Translations under genes and position numbers: made by a program
Shown here: positions 49,277 through 60,000 of the stretch, piece by piece
Numbering within the stretch: position 1 is the first letter of the stretch
How the letters are laid out: each line of letters starts with the position of its first letter
Source of the DNA: Stutzerimonas azotifigens DSM 17556
GTDB lineage: Bacteria > Pseudomonadota > Gammaproteobacteria > Pseudomonadales > Pseudomonadaceae
DNA length: 64,000 nt
Direction: 5' to 3'
NCBI RefSeq assembly: GCF_000425625.1
Contig: NZ_KE384411.1
Location: 1-64,000 of the forward strand
The notes under the pieces: model-generated
What the model saw: the letters and a program-made list of their open reading frames with translations, nothing else
Told to the model about the DNA's origin: nothing
Database searches by the model: none

Positions 49277-52200
49277 ATGGCACGCTTTTTCATCGACCGG
49301 CCGATCTTCGCCTGGGTCCTCTCCATAGTCGTGATGCTCGCAGGCGCACTGTCCATCAGCCGCCTGCCGCTGGAGCAGTATCCGGATATCGCACCGCCGA
49401 CGATCAACATCTCCGCGACCTATACCGGCGCCTCGGCCAAGACCATCGAGGACTCGGTCACCCAGGTCATCGAGCAGCAGATGAAGGGTCTCGACGGCTT
49501 GATGTACATGTCTGCCTCGAGCAGCTCGGCGGGCAGTGCGCAGATCAGTCTGACCTTCGCCGCCGGCACCGATGCCGATGTGGCGCAGATGCAGGTGCAG
49601 AACAAGTTGCAGCAGGCCGAATCACGCCTGCCGCAGGCGGTGCAGAACCAGGGCATCACGGTGACCAAGGGCGGCGGCGACTTCCTGATGATCGTCGCGT
49701 TCCACTCGCACAATCCCTCGATCACCCATACCGACATCGGCGATTTCATCGACAGCCAGCTCCTCGACCAGATCAGCCGCGTCGACGGCGTCGGCGAGGT
49801 ACAGACCCTCGGCTCCGGCTACGCCATGCGCATCTGGCTCGATCCGGCCAAGCTCGAACAGTACGCCCTGATGCCCTCCGACATCAGCAGCGCACTCGAG
49901 GCGCAGAACACCGAAGTCTCGGCCGGCCAGCTCGGTGCCCTGCCGGCGAAGGCTGGCCAGCAGCTCAACGCCACCATCAGCGCGCGCAGCAAGCTGCAGA
50001 CCGTCGAGCAGTTCCGCGACGTGGTGGTCAAGAGTGACAGCGATGGCTCGCTGGTGCTGCTTTCGGACGTGGCGCGGGTCGAACTGGGCAGCGAGAGTTA
50101 CGACGTGGTCGCCTCGCTCGATGGTCAGCCCTCCGCCGCGATGGCCGTCAAGCTGGCCACCGGAGCCAATGCGCTGGACGTGGCCGAGGCGGTGAAGGCC
50201 CGGCTCGCCGAGCTGGCGCCGAATTTCCCCGCCGAGCTGCAGCTCGAGATGGCCATCCCCTACGACACCACGCCCTTCGTCAGCCTTTCCATCGAAGAGG
50301 TGGTCAAGGCGCTGTTCGAGGCGATCGCGCTGGTAGTGCTGATCATGTATCTGTTCCTGCAGAACTGGCGTGCCACGCTGATTCCGGCCGTCACCGTGCC
50401 GGTTGTATTGCTCGGCACCTTCGGCGTGCTGGCGGCCTTCGGCTACTCGATCAACACCCTGAGCATGTTCGCCATGGTGTTGGCCATCGGCCTGCTGGTG
50501 GACGACGCGATCGTGGTGGTGGAGAACGTCGAGCGGGTGATGAGCGAGGAAGGCCTTTCGCCGCGCGACGCGACGCGCAAATCGATGGACGAGATCAGCG
50601 GCGCGCTGGTGGGCATCGCCCTGGTGCTGTCGGCGGTGTTCGTGCCGATGGCTTTCTTCAGCGGCTCTACCGGCGCCATCTATCGCCAGTTCTCCGTGAC
50701 CATCGTCAGCGCCATGCTGCTCTCGGTTCTGGTGGCCATGAGCCTCAGCCCGGCGCTATGCGCCACCCTGCTGCGATCGGGCACGCACGGTCCGCGACGC
50801 GGTTTCTTCGGCTGGTTCAATCGCACCTTCGCCCGCAATACCGAGCGCTACGGCCACGGCGTTTCCCGTGTGTTGCGCAGCGGCCCACGCATGCTGCTGG
50901 TCTACGCCCTGATCGCGGGCGTGATGGCGGTCGGCTACCTGCGCCTGCCCGGCTCGTTTCTCCCGGACGAGGACCAGGGCATGCTGATGGCCATGATCCA
51001 GCTACCGGTCGGAGCCACGGACGAACGCACCCAGGCCGCGACCAGCCAGTTCATCGACTACATGCTGGAGCAGCCGGAAGTGGACTCGATGATCTCGGTC
51101 ACGGGCCTCGGCATGGGTGGTAACGCACAGAACTCAGGCCGCGCGTTCATCAAGCTGAAGGACTGGAGCCTGCGCGAGGGTGCCGAGCAGACCGCCGCCG
51201 CCCTCGCCCGTCGCGCCACCGCGGCCCTGTCCAGCCTGCGCGATGCGAGCATCTTCATCATGCAGCCGCCGGCCATTCGTGGCCTTGGCGAGAGTTCCGG
51301 CTTCGATCTCCAGCTCAAGGATGTCGGCGGTGTCGGCCATGATGCGCTGATCGCCGCGCGTGATCAGTTCCTCACCCTGGCGGCGCAGAGCGACAAGCTG
51401 GTCGGCGTGCGCAGCAACGGCCTGGAGGACACACCGGAATTCCATGTCGCGATCGACGACCGCAAGAGCGGCGCCTTCGGCCTGTCCACCCTGGACATCA
51501 ACGATACCCTGGCTACCGCGATGGGCGGCAGCTACGTCAACGATTTCGTCTACAACGGCCGGGTCAAGAAGGTCTATGTGCAGGGCGAGGCCGACAGCCG
51601 CATGCGCACCGACGACCTCATGCGCTGGTACGTGCGCAACGACGCCGGCGAAATGGTGCCGTTCAGCACCTTCGCCAGCACCGACTGGACATACGGCTCG
51701 CCCATGCTGGAGCGCTACAACGGCAACGCCTCGATAGGGCTGGTCGGCGACCCGGCGACCGGCGTGAGTTCAGGCGACGCAATGGCCGAGGTCGAGGCGC
51801 TGCTCGCGCAGTTGCCGGCCGGGATCGGCTACGAGTGGTCGGGGCAGTCCTACCAGGAACGACTGTCCGGCTCGCAGGCGCCGATGCTTTACGCCGTCTC
51901 GATCCTGTTCGTGTTCCTCTGCCTGGCAGCGCTCTACGAGAGCTGGTCGGTACCCTTCGCGGTGATGCTGGTAGTACCGCTGGGCATCGTCGGCGCGGTG
52001 TTGGCCACCGGCCTGGGCGGGCTGAGCAACGACGTCTACTTCCAGGTGGGCCTACTGACCACCGTCGGCCTTGCGGCGAAGAATGCGATCCTTATCGTCG
52101 AGTTCGCCAAGCACTTGCAGGAGCAAGGCATGGAGCTGCTCGCGGCGACGCTCGAGGCCTGTCGGCAACGCCTGCGGCCCATCCTCATGACATCGTTGGC

Positions 52201-52399
52201 ATTCATGTTCGGCGTGCTGCCGCTGGCCCTGGCCAGCGGTCCCGGCGCCGGCGGTCGTCAGGCGATTGGCACTGGCGTGCTGGGCGGGATGTTCAGCGCC
52301 ACCGTGCTCGGCATCTTCTTCGTTCCGCTGTTCTTCGTCCTGGTTCGCCGCGCGAGCGCTCGTCGCGCACCGACCCTGCTCTCAGGAGTTGAAGCATGA
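49277..52399 (+). CDS. RND efflux pump, inner-membrane permease (AcrB/MexB type)
   Basis: A 1040-residue HAE1-type proton-driven pump with 12 spans and two large periplasmic loops. Typical segments are [20 protein letters not shown] at the start, the proton-relay pair in [18 protein letters not shown] (Asp409, Asp410) and [20 protein letters not shown] in the second half. Expected substrates are hydrophobic drugs, solvents or bile-type detergents. It lies ten bases after the adaptor gene, and its stop overlaps the outer-membrane gene by four bases (ATGA, 52396-52399). Confidence 0.95.
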   Translation: MARFFIDRPIFAWVLSIVVMLAGALSISRLPLEQYPDIAPPTINISATYTGASAKTIEDSVTQVIEQQMKGLDGLMYMSASSSSAGSAQISLTFAAGTDADVAQMQVQNKLQQAESRLPQAVQNQGITVTKGGGDFLMIVAFHSHNPSITHTDIGDFIDSQLLDQISRVDGVGEVQTLGSGYAMRIWLDPAKLEQYALMPSDISSALEAQNTEVSAGQLGALPAKAGQQLNATISARSKLQTVEQFRDVVVKSDSDGSLVLLSDVARVELGSESYDVVASLDGQPSAAMAVKLATGANALDVAEAVKARLAELAPNFPAELQLEMAIPYDTTPFVSLSIEEVVKALFEAIALVVLIMYLFLQNWRATLIPAVTVPVVLLGTFGVLAAFGYSINTLSMFAMVLAIGLLVDDAIVVVENVERVMSEEGLSPRDATRKSMDEISGALVGIALVLSAVFVPMAFFSGSTGAIYRQFSVTIVSAMLLSVLVAMSLSPALCATLLRSGTHGPRRGFFGWFNRTFARNTERYGHGVSRVLRSGPRMLLVYALIAGVMAVGYLRLPGSFLPDEDQGMLMAMIQLPVGATDERTQAATSQFIDYMLEQPEVDSMISVTGLGMGGNAQNSGRAFIKLKDWSLREGAEQTAAALARRATAALSSLRDASIFIMQPPAIRGLGESSGFDLQLKDVGGVGHDALIAARDQFLTLAAQSDKLVGVRSNGLEDTPEFHVAIDDRKSGAFGLSTLDINDTLATAMGGSYVNDFVYNGRVKKVYVQGEADSRMRTDDLMRWYVRNDAGEMVPFSTFASTDWTYGSPMLERYNGNASIGLVGDPATGVSSGDAMAEVEALLAQLPAGIGYEWSGQSYQERLSGSQAPMLYAVSILFVFLCLAALYESWSVPFAVMLVVPLGIVGAVLATGLGGLSNDVYFQVGLLTTVGLAAKNAILIVEFAKHLQEQGMELLAATLEACRQRLRPILMTSLAFMFGVLPLALASGPGAGGRQAIGTGVLGGMFSATVLGIFFVPLFFVLVRRASARRAPTLLSGVEA

Positions 52400-53787
52400 T
52401 TCGCCCTGCCCCGCTCGCTGCCTGGCTATCTGCCCTGGCGCTGACCGGCTGCGTCAACCTGGCGCCCGAATACCAACGCCCCGAGGCGCCGATACGCGAC
52501 CAGTGGCCGGCCGACGTCGTAGCGTCGACCGCGCCGGCCGATGTGCTCTCGGCGCTGGATCGCTTCGTCCTCGATTCACGCCTGCGGCAGGTGCTGGAAC
52601 AAGCCTTGGCCAACAACCGTGACCTGCGGGTAGCCGCCCTCAACGTGGCGACCGCGCGTGCGCAATACCGGGTGCAACGTGCCGAGCAGTTCCCCACCGT
52701 GGACGGCGTTGCCAGCGGCAGCCATAGCCGCGCTGCCGTCAACAGCGGTTCGGAGACAGCCAGCGTCGAGCACCAGTACAGCGTCGCGTTGAGCCTGAGC
52801 TACGAACTGGACCTGTTCGGCCGCCTGCGCAACCTCAGCGATGCCGCGCTGGAATCCTACCTGGCGCTGGAGGAAACTCGCCGCAGCACACAGATCAGCC
52901 TGGTGGCCGAGGTCGCGACGGCCTGGCTGACGCTTGCCGCGGACCAGGAACTCCTGCAGCTAGCCAAGGACACCCTGGCGAGCCAGCAGGCCAGTTATGA
53001 CCTGCAGCAACGCAGCCATGCGCTGGGCAATACTTCCGGACTGGAGCTCGCCCAGGCGCAGACAACGGTCGAATCAGCACGCGTCGACGTGGCCGCCTAC
53101 CAGAGCCAGGTGCAATTGGACCTCAACGCACTGGAGCTTCTCGTCGGCGCGCCGGTGGACAGCGCCTTGCTACCGCAGGCGCTGGAAGCTGACAGTGCCG
53201 AACTGGTCGCGCTACCCGGCGAGTTGCCGTCGAGCCTGCTTCAGCAGCGCCCCGACGTCCTCGCCGCCGAACACACACTCAAGGCGGCCAATGCCGACAT
53301 CGGAGCCGCCCGTGCGGCATTCTTTCCCAGCATCAACCTGACCGGCAGCGCAGGGACGACCAGTTCGGAACTGGCCGGGCTGTTCAAGGCCGGTAGCGGC
53401 GCCTGGAGTTTCGCGCCGAGCATCAGCGTACCGATCTTCAATAATGGGGCCAACCGTGCGTCGCTGGCGGCTGCGCGGAGCGAACATGACATGCAGCTCG
53501 CCACCTACGAGAAGACCATACAGACGGCATTCAGCGAGGTAGCCGATGCCCTGGCCGTGCGCAGCACCATCCAGGCGCGCCTCGCGGCCCAACAAGCACT
53601 GACCGACGCCACCGAGCGGAGCTACACGCTGGCCGATGCCCTGTACCGCAGCGGTGCCAGCAGCTACCTCGACGCACTGGATGCCCAGCGTTCGCTGTAT
53701 GCCGCACGGCAAACGCTGATCGACCTTCGCCTTACCGAACAGAGCAACCGCATCACCCTCTACAAGGCGCTCGGTGGCGGTGCCTAG
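52396..53787 (+). CDS. RND efflux outer-membrane channel lipoprotein (OprM/TtgC type)
   Basis: A 463-residue outer-membrane factor of the NodT/OprM family. The lipobox LTGC places the modified cysteine at residue 19. Two TolC-like repeats follow, each with a beta hairpin and long helices ([31 protein letters not shown]), plus the usual [16 protein letters not shown]-type segment, here [15 protein letters not shown]. Translationally coupled to the pump gene. It completes a self-contained tripartite exporter. Confidence 0.93.
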   Translation: MIRPAPLAAWLSALALTGCVNLAPEYQRPEAPIRDQWPADVVASTAPADVLSALDRFVLDSRLRQVLEQALANNRDLRVAALNVATARAQYRVQRAEQFPTVDGVASGSHSRAAVNSGSETASVEHQYSVALSLSYELDLFGRLRNLSDAALESYLALEETRRSTQISLVAEVATAWLTLAADQELLQLAKDTLASQQASYDLQQRSHALGNTSGLELAQAQTTVESARVDVAAYQSQVQLDLNALELLVGAPVDSALLPQALEADSAELVALPGELPSSLLQQRPDVLAAEHTLKAANADIGAARAAFFPSINLTGSAGTTSSELAGLFKAGSGAWSFAPSISVPIFNNGANRASLAAARSEHDMQLATYEKTIQTAFSEVADALAVRSTIQARLAAQQALTDATERSYTLADALYRSGASSYLDALDAQRSLYAARQTLIDLRLTEQSNRITLYKALGGGA

Positions 53788-53888
53788 GTCTGTTGCCGTT
53801 TCGTCGCGAGCCGCTCTGCTGCCTGGGGAATGACCCGCCGGCGCCCTGCCCTTTCGCGGACAGCGGCGGCCGGTTCTATGGGCGCAGC

Positions 53889-56279
53889 CTAAGCGTTGTC
53901 AGCCGTTGCCGGGACCTTGGCAGGCGAGGCGCCTTCAACCGCGGCACCGGCGGCCTTGGCCAGCAGGCGGATGCCGCGAATGCCCTGGGCCCGCTCGATG
54001 GCCAGGCAGGCGCTGGCGACTTCGGCGGCCACCCGTGCATGCATGTAGGCGAGGCTGTCCACCAGGGTGCCGCTGTTCTCGAAGAAGTCCATGGGTTCGC
54101 CGGGCTCGCCCTTCAAGTGTGGGCAGCGCAGGCGCAGGTAGCCGCCGAGGGTATCGCCGTCGAGGAACGGCTGGGCGATGCCGTCGGCCTTGGCCAGCAG
54201 GCGCAGCGCGAGGTCTTGGTAGCGCACCAGCGCGTCGTGGCTGAGCTGGTCGGAATGGTTGTCGCCCTGGCGGCGATAGTCGAGGGTGAAGCGCCGGGCC
54301 AGTTCGCGGGCCTCGACCAGGCGCGCGTAGTCGGGGAACAGCGCGCTGAGCTGCAGCAGCAGGCGGCCGGCGGTGCGGGCGGCCTCGTTGCCGCGCGCCA
54401 GGGTGAATTCGAGCCGGCGGCGATACAGCGAGGCGGCCTGCGCCAGTTGCTGCTGCGCAGGCGTCTGGCCCTTCTCGATCTGGCGGTACAGGGGCTCGTG
54501 CTTTTCCGGGACGATGGGTTCGCGGTCGCTGAGCCAGGCCTTTTCCCCGCGACGATGCCAGCTGAGGCAATAGGCCAGGGCGACGCGCTGCTCCTGTTCC
54601 TGCTCGGCGGTCTGCCAGGCGCCGATGATTTCCGGCGATTGCTGGCGCAGGGTGTCGACGATGGCCTGCCAGCCCAGCTCGGTGTGCGCCGGCAGGGCCG
54701 GCTGGTGCAGCGGCAGCCAGGGCTCGGCGCGCCATTGCCGGCCGCTCCATTCCTGCAGCTGGTCGAGCGCCTGTTCGCGCTGGTCGTTGAGCTGCAGCAG
54801 GGTGTGGCTGTCCTGCAACTGGGCGCCCTGGTAGTCCAGGCCCAGGTCCGTGTAGTAGGCCAGGGTCACCCGCTCGCAGTGCTCGGCGAAGCGGGTGAAC
54901 AGCGTGGCTGCCGGACGCGTGTCGTGCACGTGCCCCGGGGCCTTCAGCGCCTCGCTGTGGTGGATGCGTTCGAGGTCGGCCGGGTGCGTGTCCCAGTAGC
55001 GGGTGGTGCGCTCCTCCAGGCTCTGCTCGATGGCCTGCAGCACCTGCCTGTCCAGGCGCGCGACCATCAGCGCGGTGGCTTCCGGCATGTCGCGCAGCAG
55101 CCGGCGCTCGCGCCAGATGCGACCGTTCTGCCGGTCGACCTCCTGCCAGGCCTCGGACAGCGTGCGCAGGCGCAGGGCGGTCTGGCGGAATACCCCGCTG
55201 CCGCTCAGCAGCGCCTCGTAGCGGTCGGCGTCGAATTCCATCTGCCGTGACAGCGAGCGCGACAGGCGGAAGCTCAGCCAGAAACAGCCCTGCATCAACC
55301 GCCGCGAGAGGTCGATGCCGAACTGGCCGATCTGCAGCGCCAGGGCGACCGGGAACCACAGGTCCCGCTCCATCCACTCGTCCAGGCGGTCGTCCCAGGG
55401 GTCGGCGGTGTAGCCGCGCACCTCGAGCCAGGCGTTGACGCGGTTGATCAGGAAGCTGCAGCGCATGCCCAGGCGCTGGGCGAAGTGGCCGAATTCATGG
55501 GCCAGCACGCCGGTGAACTGCTGTACGGTCAGCCCGGCCACCAGCGGCAGGCCGATGGTCAGTACCTTGCGCCCGGAACGGAAGCCGCGCCAGCCGCCCT
55601 CGAAATGCACGCTGGCATTGACCTGCCCGGACAGATGGACCGCCACCGGCGGCTGCAGGCCGATCGCCTGGCAGAGCTGGTCGATCACCTGCCGCAGCCG
55701 CGGTTCGGTGTCGAGGTCCAGCACCAGCGCGCGCTCGTCCGGCGCGCGCCCGGAGAACAGCGGCCGCGCCAGGAACAACAGCAGCACACCGCCGCTGATT
55801 GCGGGTATGGCATAGGCGCAGAGCTTGAGCCAGATGCCATGCGTGGAGGCGAGGTACACATGGACATGGCCGAGATACCAGCCCAGGGCCACTGCCAGGC
55901 CGATGACGAGCCCGGCGTAGAGCGCCGGGATCAGCAGGCAGCAGAGCGTCACCAGCAGCAGGTGGGTGACGTAGCGGCGGCTGGGAGGCGAGCGCTTGAG
56001 GCCGGCCTGGGCCAGGGCCTGCAGGGGCTGAAGCGGATCGGCGGCCGGGGCGGGCTCGAACGCCTCGATGCGGGTGTCGAGCCCGACCGCCGCGAAACGC
56101 TTGCGCAGCGCCTCGGCGCCCGGGCGATCCAGCCCCTGCTTGAGCACCCGCACCGCGGGCGGCAAGAGCGTCTCCGCCTGCGCCGCCGAAAGCTTCATTT
56201 GCCCCACCAATCGCTGGCGGATGGTCTCGTTCGAGCAGCCCTGCGCGGCCCGCCCCGTCAGTACCAGACGAAATTTCAT
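53889..56279 (-). CDS. Large membrane-bound M48 family metallopeptidase
   Basis: A 796-residue zinc protease. Two or three N-terminal membrane spans (about residues 104-135 and 150-172) precede the catalytic motif HEFGHFAQRL (His261, Glu262, His265), with the third ligand in MEFDADRYEALL. The long C-terminal half (about 400-796) is helical and charged, unlike short HtpX proteins. This long form occurs in proteobacteria as a putative membrane-protein quality-control enzyme; substrates are unknown. AAGGA precedes the ATG at 56279. Its upstream region is the tandem array at 56442-57044. Confidence 0.87.
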   Translation of the reverse strand: MKFRLVLTGRAAQGCSNETIRQRLVGQMKLSAAQAETLLPPAVRVLKQGLDRPGAEALRKRFAAVGLDTRIEAFEPAPAADPLQPLQALAQAGLKRSPPSRRYVTHLLLVTLCCLLIPALYAGLVIGLAVALGWYLGHVHVYLASTHGIWLKLCAYAIPAISGGVLLLFLARPLFSGRAPDERALVLDLDTEPRLRQVIDQLCQAIGLQPPVAVHLSGQVNASVHFEGGWRGFRSGRKVLTIGLPLVAGLTVQQFTGVLAHEFGHFAQRLGMRCSFLINRVNAWLEVRGYTADPWDDRLDEWMERDLWFPVALALQIGQFGIDLSRRLMQGCFWLSFRLSRSLSRQMEFDADRYEALLSGSGVFRQTALRLRTLSEAWQEVDRQNGRIWRERRLLRDMPEATALMVARLDRQVLQAIEQSLEERTTRYWDTHPADLERIHHSEALKAPGHVHDTRPAATLFTRFAEHCERVTLAYYTDLGLDYQGAQLQDSHTLLQLNDQREQALDQLQEWSGRQWRAEPWLPLHQPALPAHTELGWQAIVDTLRQQSPEIIGAWQTAEQEQEQRVALAYCLSWHRRGEKAWLSDREPIVPEKHEPLYRQIEKGQTPAQQQLAQAASLYRRRLEFTLARGNEAARTAGRLLLQLSALFPDYARLVEARELARRFTLDYRRQGDNHSDQLSHDALVRYQDLALRLLAKADGIAQPFLDGDTLGGYLRLRCPHLKGEPGEPMDFFENSGTLVDSLAYMHARVAAEVASACLAIERAQGIRGIRLLAKAAGAAVEGASPAKVPATADNA

Positions 56280-56441
56280 GCGTCCTTGCCCCCTGAGGTC
56301 AGAGGCGGAGGTTAGCAAGGCGCTCGAAGGCCAGACAGCGCTGCGACACGGGCTGAGAAAGGCATCACGCTCTTCGTTTCAGGACCGGGTGTGGAGCGTT
56401 GTTCGGCTGATTCGCAGGAAGGGACAGGCGGTTCTGGCGGC

Positions 56442-57044
56442 CCTCATCCGGCCCTGCGGGCCACCTTCTCCCGAAGGGAGAAGGGAAAAGCGCCAGCACC
56501 ACCTGTAGCTTCGATGGGCGCCTGTAGGAGCAGGCTCTGCCTGCGACCGGCGCCTGTACCATGCCGTGACCAACACCAAGACAACCCCCTGGTTGGGGTG
56601 AGGGAATGCATGCCGGCTTCCCTCATCCGGCCCTGCGGGCCACCTTCTCCCGAAGGGAGAAGGGAAAAGCGCCGGCACCACCTGTAGCGTCGATGGGCAC
56701 CTGTAGGAGCAGGCTCTGCCTGCGACCGGCGCCTGTACCATGCCTTGACCAACACCAAGACAACCCCCTGGTTGGGGTGAGGGAATGCATGCCGGCTTCC
56801 CTCATCCGGCCCTGCGGGCCACCTTCTCCCGAAGGGAGAAGGGAAAAGCGCCGGCACCACCTGTAGCCTCGATGGGCACCTGTAGGAGCAGGCTCTGCCT
56901 GCGACCGGCACCTGTACCATGCCGCGACCAACACCAAGACAACCCCCTGGTTGGGGTGAGGGAATGCGTGCCGGCTTCCCTCATCCGGCCCTGCGGGCCA
57001 CCTTCTCCCGGTGGGAGAAGGGAAACGCGCCGGTACCACCTGTG
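56442..57044. repeat. Tandem array of a 179-bp composite unit, 3.4 copies
   Basis: Units begin CCTCATCCGG at 56442, 56621, 56800 and 56979, exactly 179 bp apart. The first three are complete and nearly identical; the fourth stops after about 65 bp. Each unit contains the CCGGCCCTGCGGGCC hairpin, a CTTCTCCCGAAGGGAGAAGG hairpin, GTAGGAGCAGGCTCTGCCTG, and an AACCCCCTGGTTGGGGT stem. It fills most of the 56280-57088 gap between two leftward genes, overlying any hrpA 3' end and the protease promoter. It is not a CRISPR: there are no short unique spacers. Confidence 0.93.
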
Positions 57045-57088
57045 CGCTATGCGCCTCAACCCAACCTATGGTGCCAACCCGAGGCCCG

Positions 57089-60000
57089 TCAGACCTCGAC
57101 CAGGCTCCACTGCTTGGACAGGCGCTTGTCCGAGACCGGCATCCTGGTCCCCAACTGCTGGGCCCAGAGCGAGACGCGGTACTCCTCGAGCATCCAGCGG
57201 TACAGCGCGAGGTTGGGGTCGCGCTTGCCTTCCTGCGCGTGCTTGGCGGCGCGGGCCTGGTACTGCGCCCAGTAGCCGCCTATCTCGCCGGTCCACACGC
57301 GGTCGCGCTGGACCTGGCCGCCGACCTTGTCCAGGCGCTGCTCGATCGCCTTGAGGTAGCGCGGGTATTCCTTCAGCCATTCGGCCGGCGTGTCGCGCAC
57401 GAAGCCGGGGTAGATGAGGTTCGCCAGTTGCGCCTTGATGTCGTTCAGCGCCACCGCCTGGGCCAGGTCGATGCGGCCCTTGAAGCGCTTCTGCAGGCCC
57501 TGGCGCAGCTTGAGGATCTCCAGCACCCGCCGGGCCAGGCGCTCGGCGTGCGGCGTCCAGTCGCCGCGCTTGCGCTCGGCCAGGGAGGCCAGCGCGGCGC
57601 CGTCGCGCGGCAGCGGCGCGACGCCATCGAGAATGGCCTCGTCGAGGCTGGCCAGCAGGATGTCCTCGACCAGCGCGTCGGGCTTGTCCATGTCGCGGTA
57701 GAGCAGGCTGAGCTCGGTGAGGCCCGGCAGCTTGTTGCGCAGGTATTTCGCCTGCTCGTTCAGCTGTTGCAGCAGCAGGCGCTGGAGGGCGCGGCGGTGC
57801 TGCCAGTCGGCCTCGGCCTGGGTCGGGAAGCGGCCCTCCTTCACCACCCCGGCCTCTTCCACCAGCGCCGGGTAGACGGTCATGGACAGTCCGGCGACCT
57901 TCTGCTGGGACTTTTCCGGCACCGCGTCGAAGCCTCGCGCCTCCACCGGCCTGTCGGCCTGCTCCTTCTTCTGCGGCACGGCCAGCGCGGCCTGGCTGGC
58001 CTCGGCGAAGCGTGCGGTGAGTTCGGCCAGGTCGCGGCCTTCGCCGAGGTACTTGCCGCGGGCGTCGACGACTTCGATGTTCATCCGCAGGTGCCGCTCC
58101 AGCCCGGCGACCGCCTCCGGCCAGGCCTCGTCGGGGATGCGCGCGCCGGTCATGCGCTGCAACTCGCGGCCGAGCGCCTCGAACAGCGAGCCCTGGCCGA
58201 AGGTGATCTTGGAAAGCGCAGCGGAGACGAAGTCCGGCACCGGCACGAAGTTCTTGCGGATCGCCTTGGGCAGGTTGCGCACCAGCGCCACCGCCTTGGC
58301 CTCGATCAGCCCCGGCACCAGCCAGTCCAGCCGCTCGGGCGGCAGTTGCGGCAGCAGCGGCGCCGGAACGCGCAGGGTCACGCCGTCGCGCTCGCTGCCC
58401 GGCTCGAAGTCGTAGGTCAGCGGCAGTTCCAGCTCGCCGAGGCACAGGCTGTCGGGGTACTGCGCGGCGGTGACCTCGCGGGCGTCGCGCGCCAGCACGT
58501 CCTCCTCGCGCATGATCAGCAGTTGCGGTTCCCTGGCGCTCTCGCGCTTGTACCAGCTCTCGAAGCTGGCGGTCTGGTAGATGTCGGCCGGCAGGCGCGC
58601 GTCGTAGAAGGCGAACAGGGTTTCCTCGTCGGCGAGGATGTCGCGCCGGCGGGCCTTGGCCTCCAGCTCGTCGAGGCGTTCGAGCAGTTGGCGGTTGGCC
58701 GTGAGCGCGCGGGCACGGCTGTTGATGTCGCCGCGCACCAGGCCCTCGCGGATGAACAGCTCGCGCGACAGCGCCGGGTCGATCGGCCCGTAGTGCACCG
58801 GGCGGCGGGCGACGATGATCATGCCGTAGAGCGTGACCTGCTCGAAGGCGACCACCTGGCCGCGCTTCTTTTCCCAGTGCGGCTCGAAGTGGTTGGTCTT
58901 GATCAGGTGCCCGGCCAGCGGCTCGATCCACTCCGGCTCGATCTTGGCGACCATGCGCGCGAACAGCTTGGTGGTCTCCACCAGCTCGGCGGCCATCACC
59001 CAGTTCGGCTTCTTGCGGCCGATGACGCTGGAAGGGTGGATCCAGAAGCGCCGCTGGCGTGCGCCGAGGAAATCGCCGTCCTCGGTCTTGCTGCCGATCT
59101 GGCTCAGCAGGCCGGCGAGGATGGCCTTGTGCACCGCGGCGTAGTTCTTCGCCCGGATCGCGGCCTCGCCGGCCTCGGCCTGCTGGGCGAGCTTGGCGTT
59201 GACGCGCTTGTCGGTGGTGCGGGCAGGTTCGGCAGTGGATTGCTCGGTGGAAAAGGCTGCGCCGTTTTCCACCCTACGGTCGCCGTTCTGGCGGTCGTAG
59301 GAGCGAGCTTGCTCGCGAACCTTTCCAGATGCGCCCTGTTCGCGAGCAAGCTCGCTCCTACGGGGTTCGGTGCCCAGCTTCAGCTCCCGCACGATCAGCG
59401 TCAGCTGGCGGTGGGCATCGCGCCACTCGCGCAGGCGCAGGTAGTTGAGGAAGTGCTTCCGGCACCAGGTACGCAGGGCGTTGGAGCCGAGCGCCTGGCG
59501 CTGCTCCTCGAAGCCGCGCCAGAGGTTGATCAGCGCGGCGAAGTCCGAGTCCGGGTCCTTCCACTGCGCGTGCGCCTGGTCGGCCTGGGTCTGGCGGTCG
59601 GCCGGGCGCTCGCGCACGTCCTGCACCGACAGCGCGCTGGCGACGATCAGCACCTCCTCGAGGCTGCCCTGCTGCGCCGCCTCCAGCAGCATGCGGCCCA
59701 GCCGCGGGTCGATCGGCAGCCGTGCGAGCTGGCGGCCGAGCGGCGTCAGCTGGTTCTCGCGGTTGACCGCCGAGAGTTCCTGCAACAGGTTGAAGCCGTC
59801 GCTGATGGCCTTGCCGTCCGGCGGCTCGATGAAGGGGAAGTCCTCGATCTGGCCGAGGCGCAGATGCAGCATCTGCAGGATCACTGCCGCCAGGTTGGTG
59901 CGCAGGATTTCCGGATCGGTGAATTCCGGCCGGCCGAGGAAATCCTCCTCGCTGTACAGGCGAATGCAGATGCCCGGCTCGACCCGTCCGCAGCGGCCCT

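Noticed and set aside
56442-57044. CRISPR array
   Set aside because: The repeats are 179 bp long and contiguous, without short unique spacers, and no cas genes are nearby.
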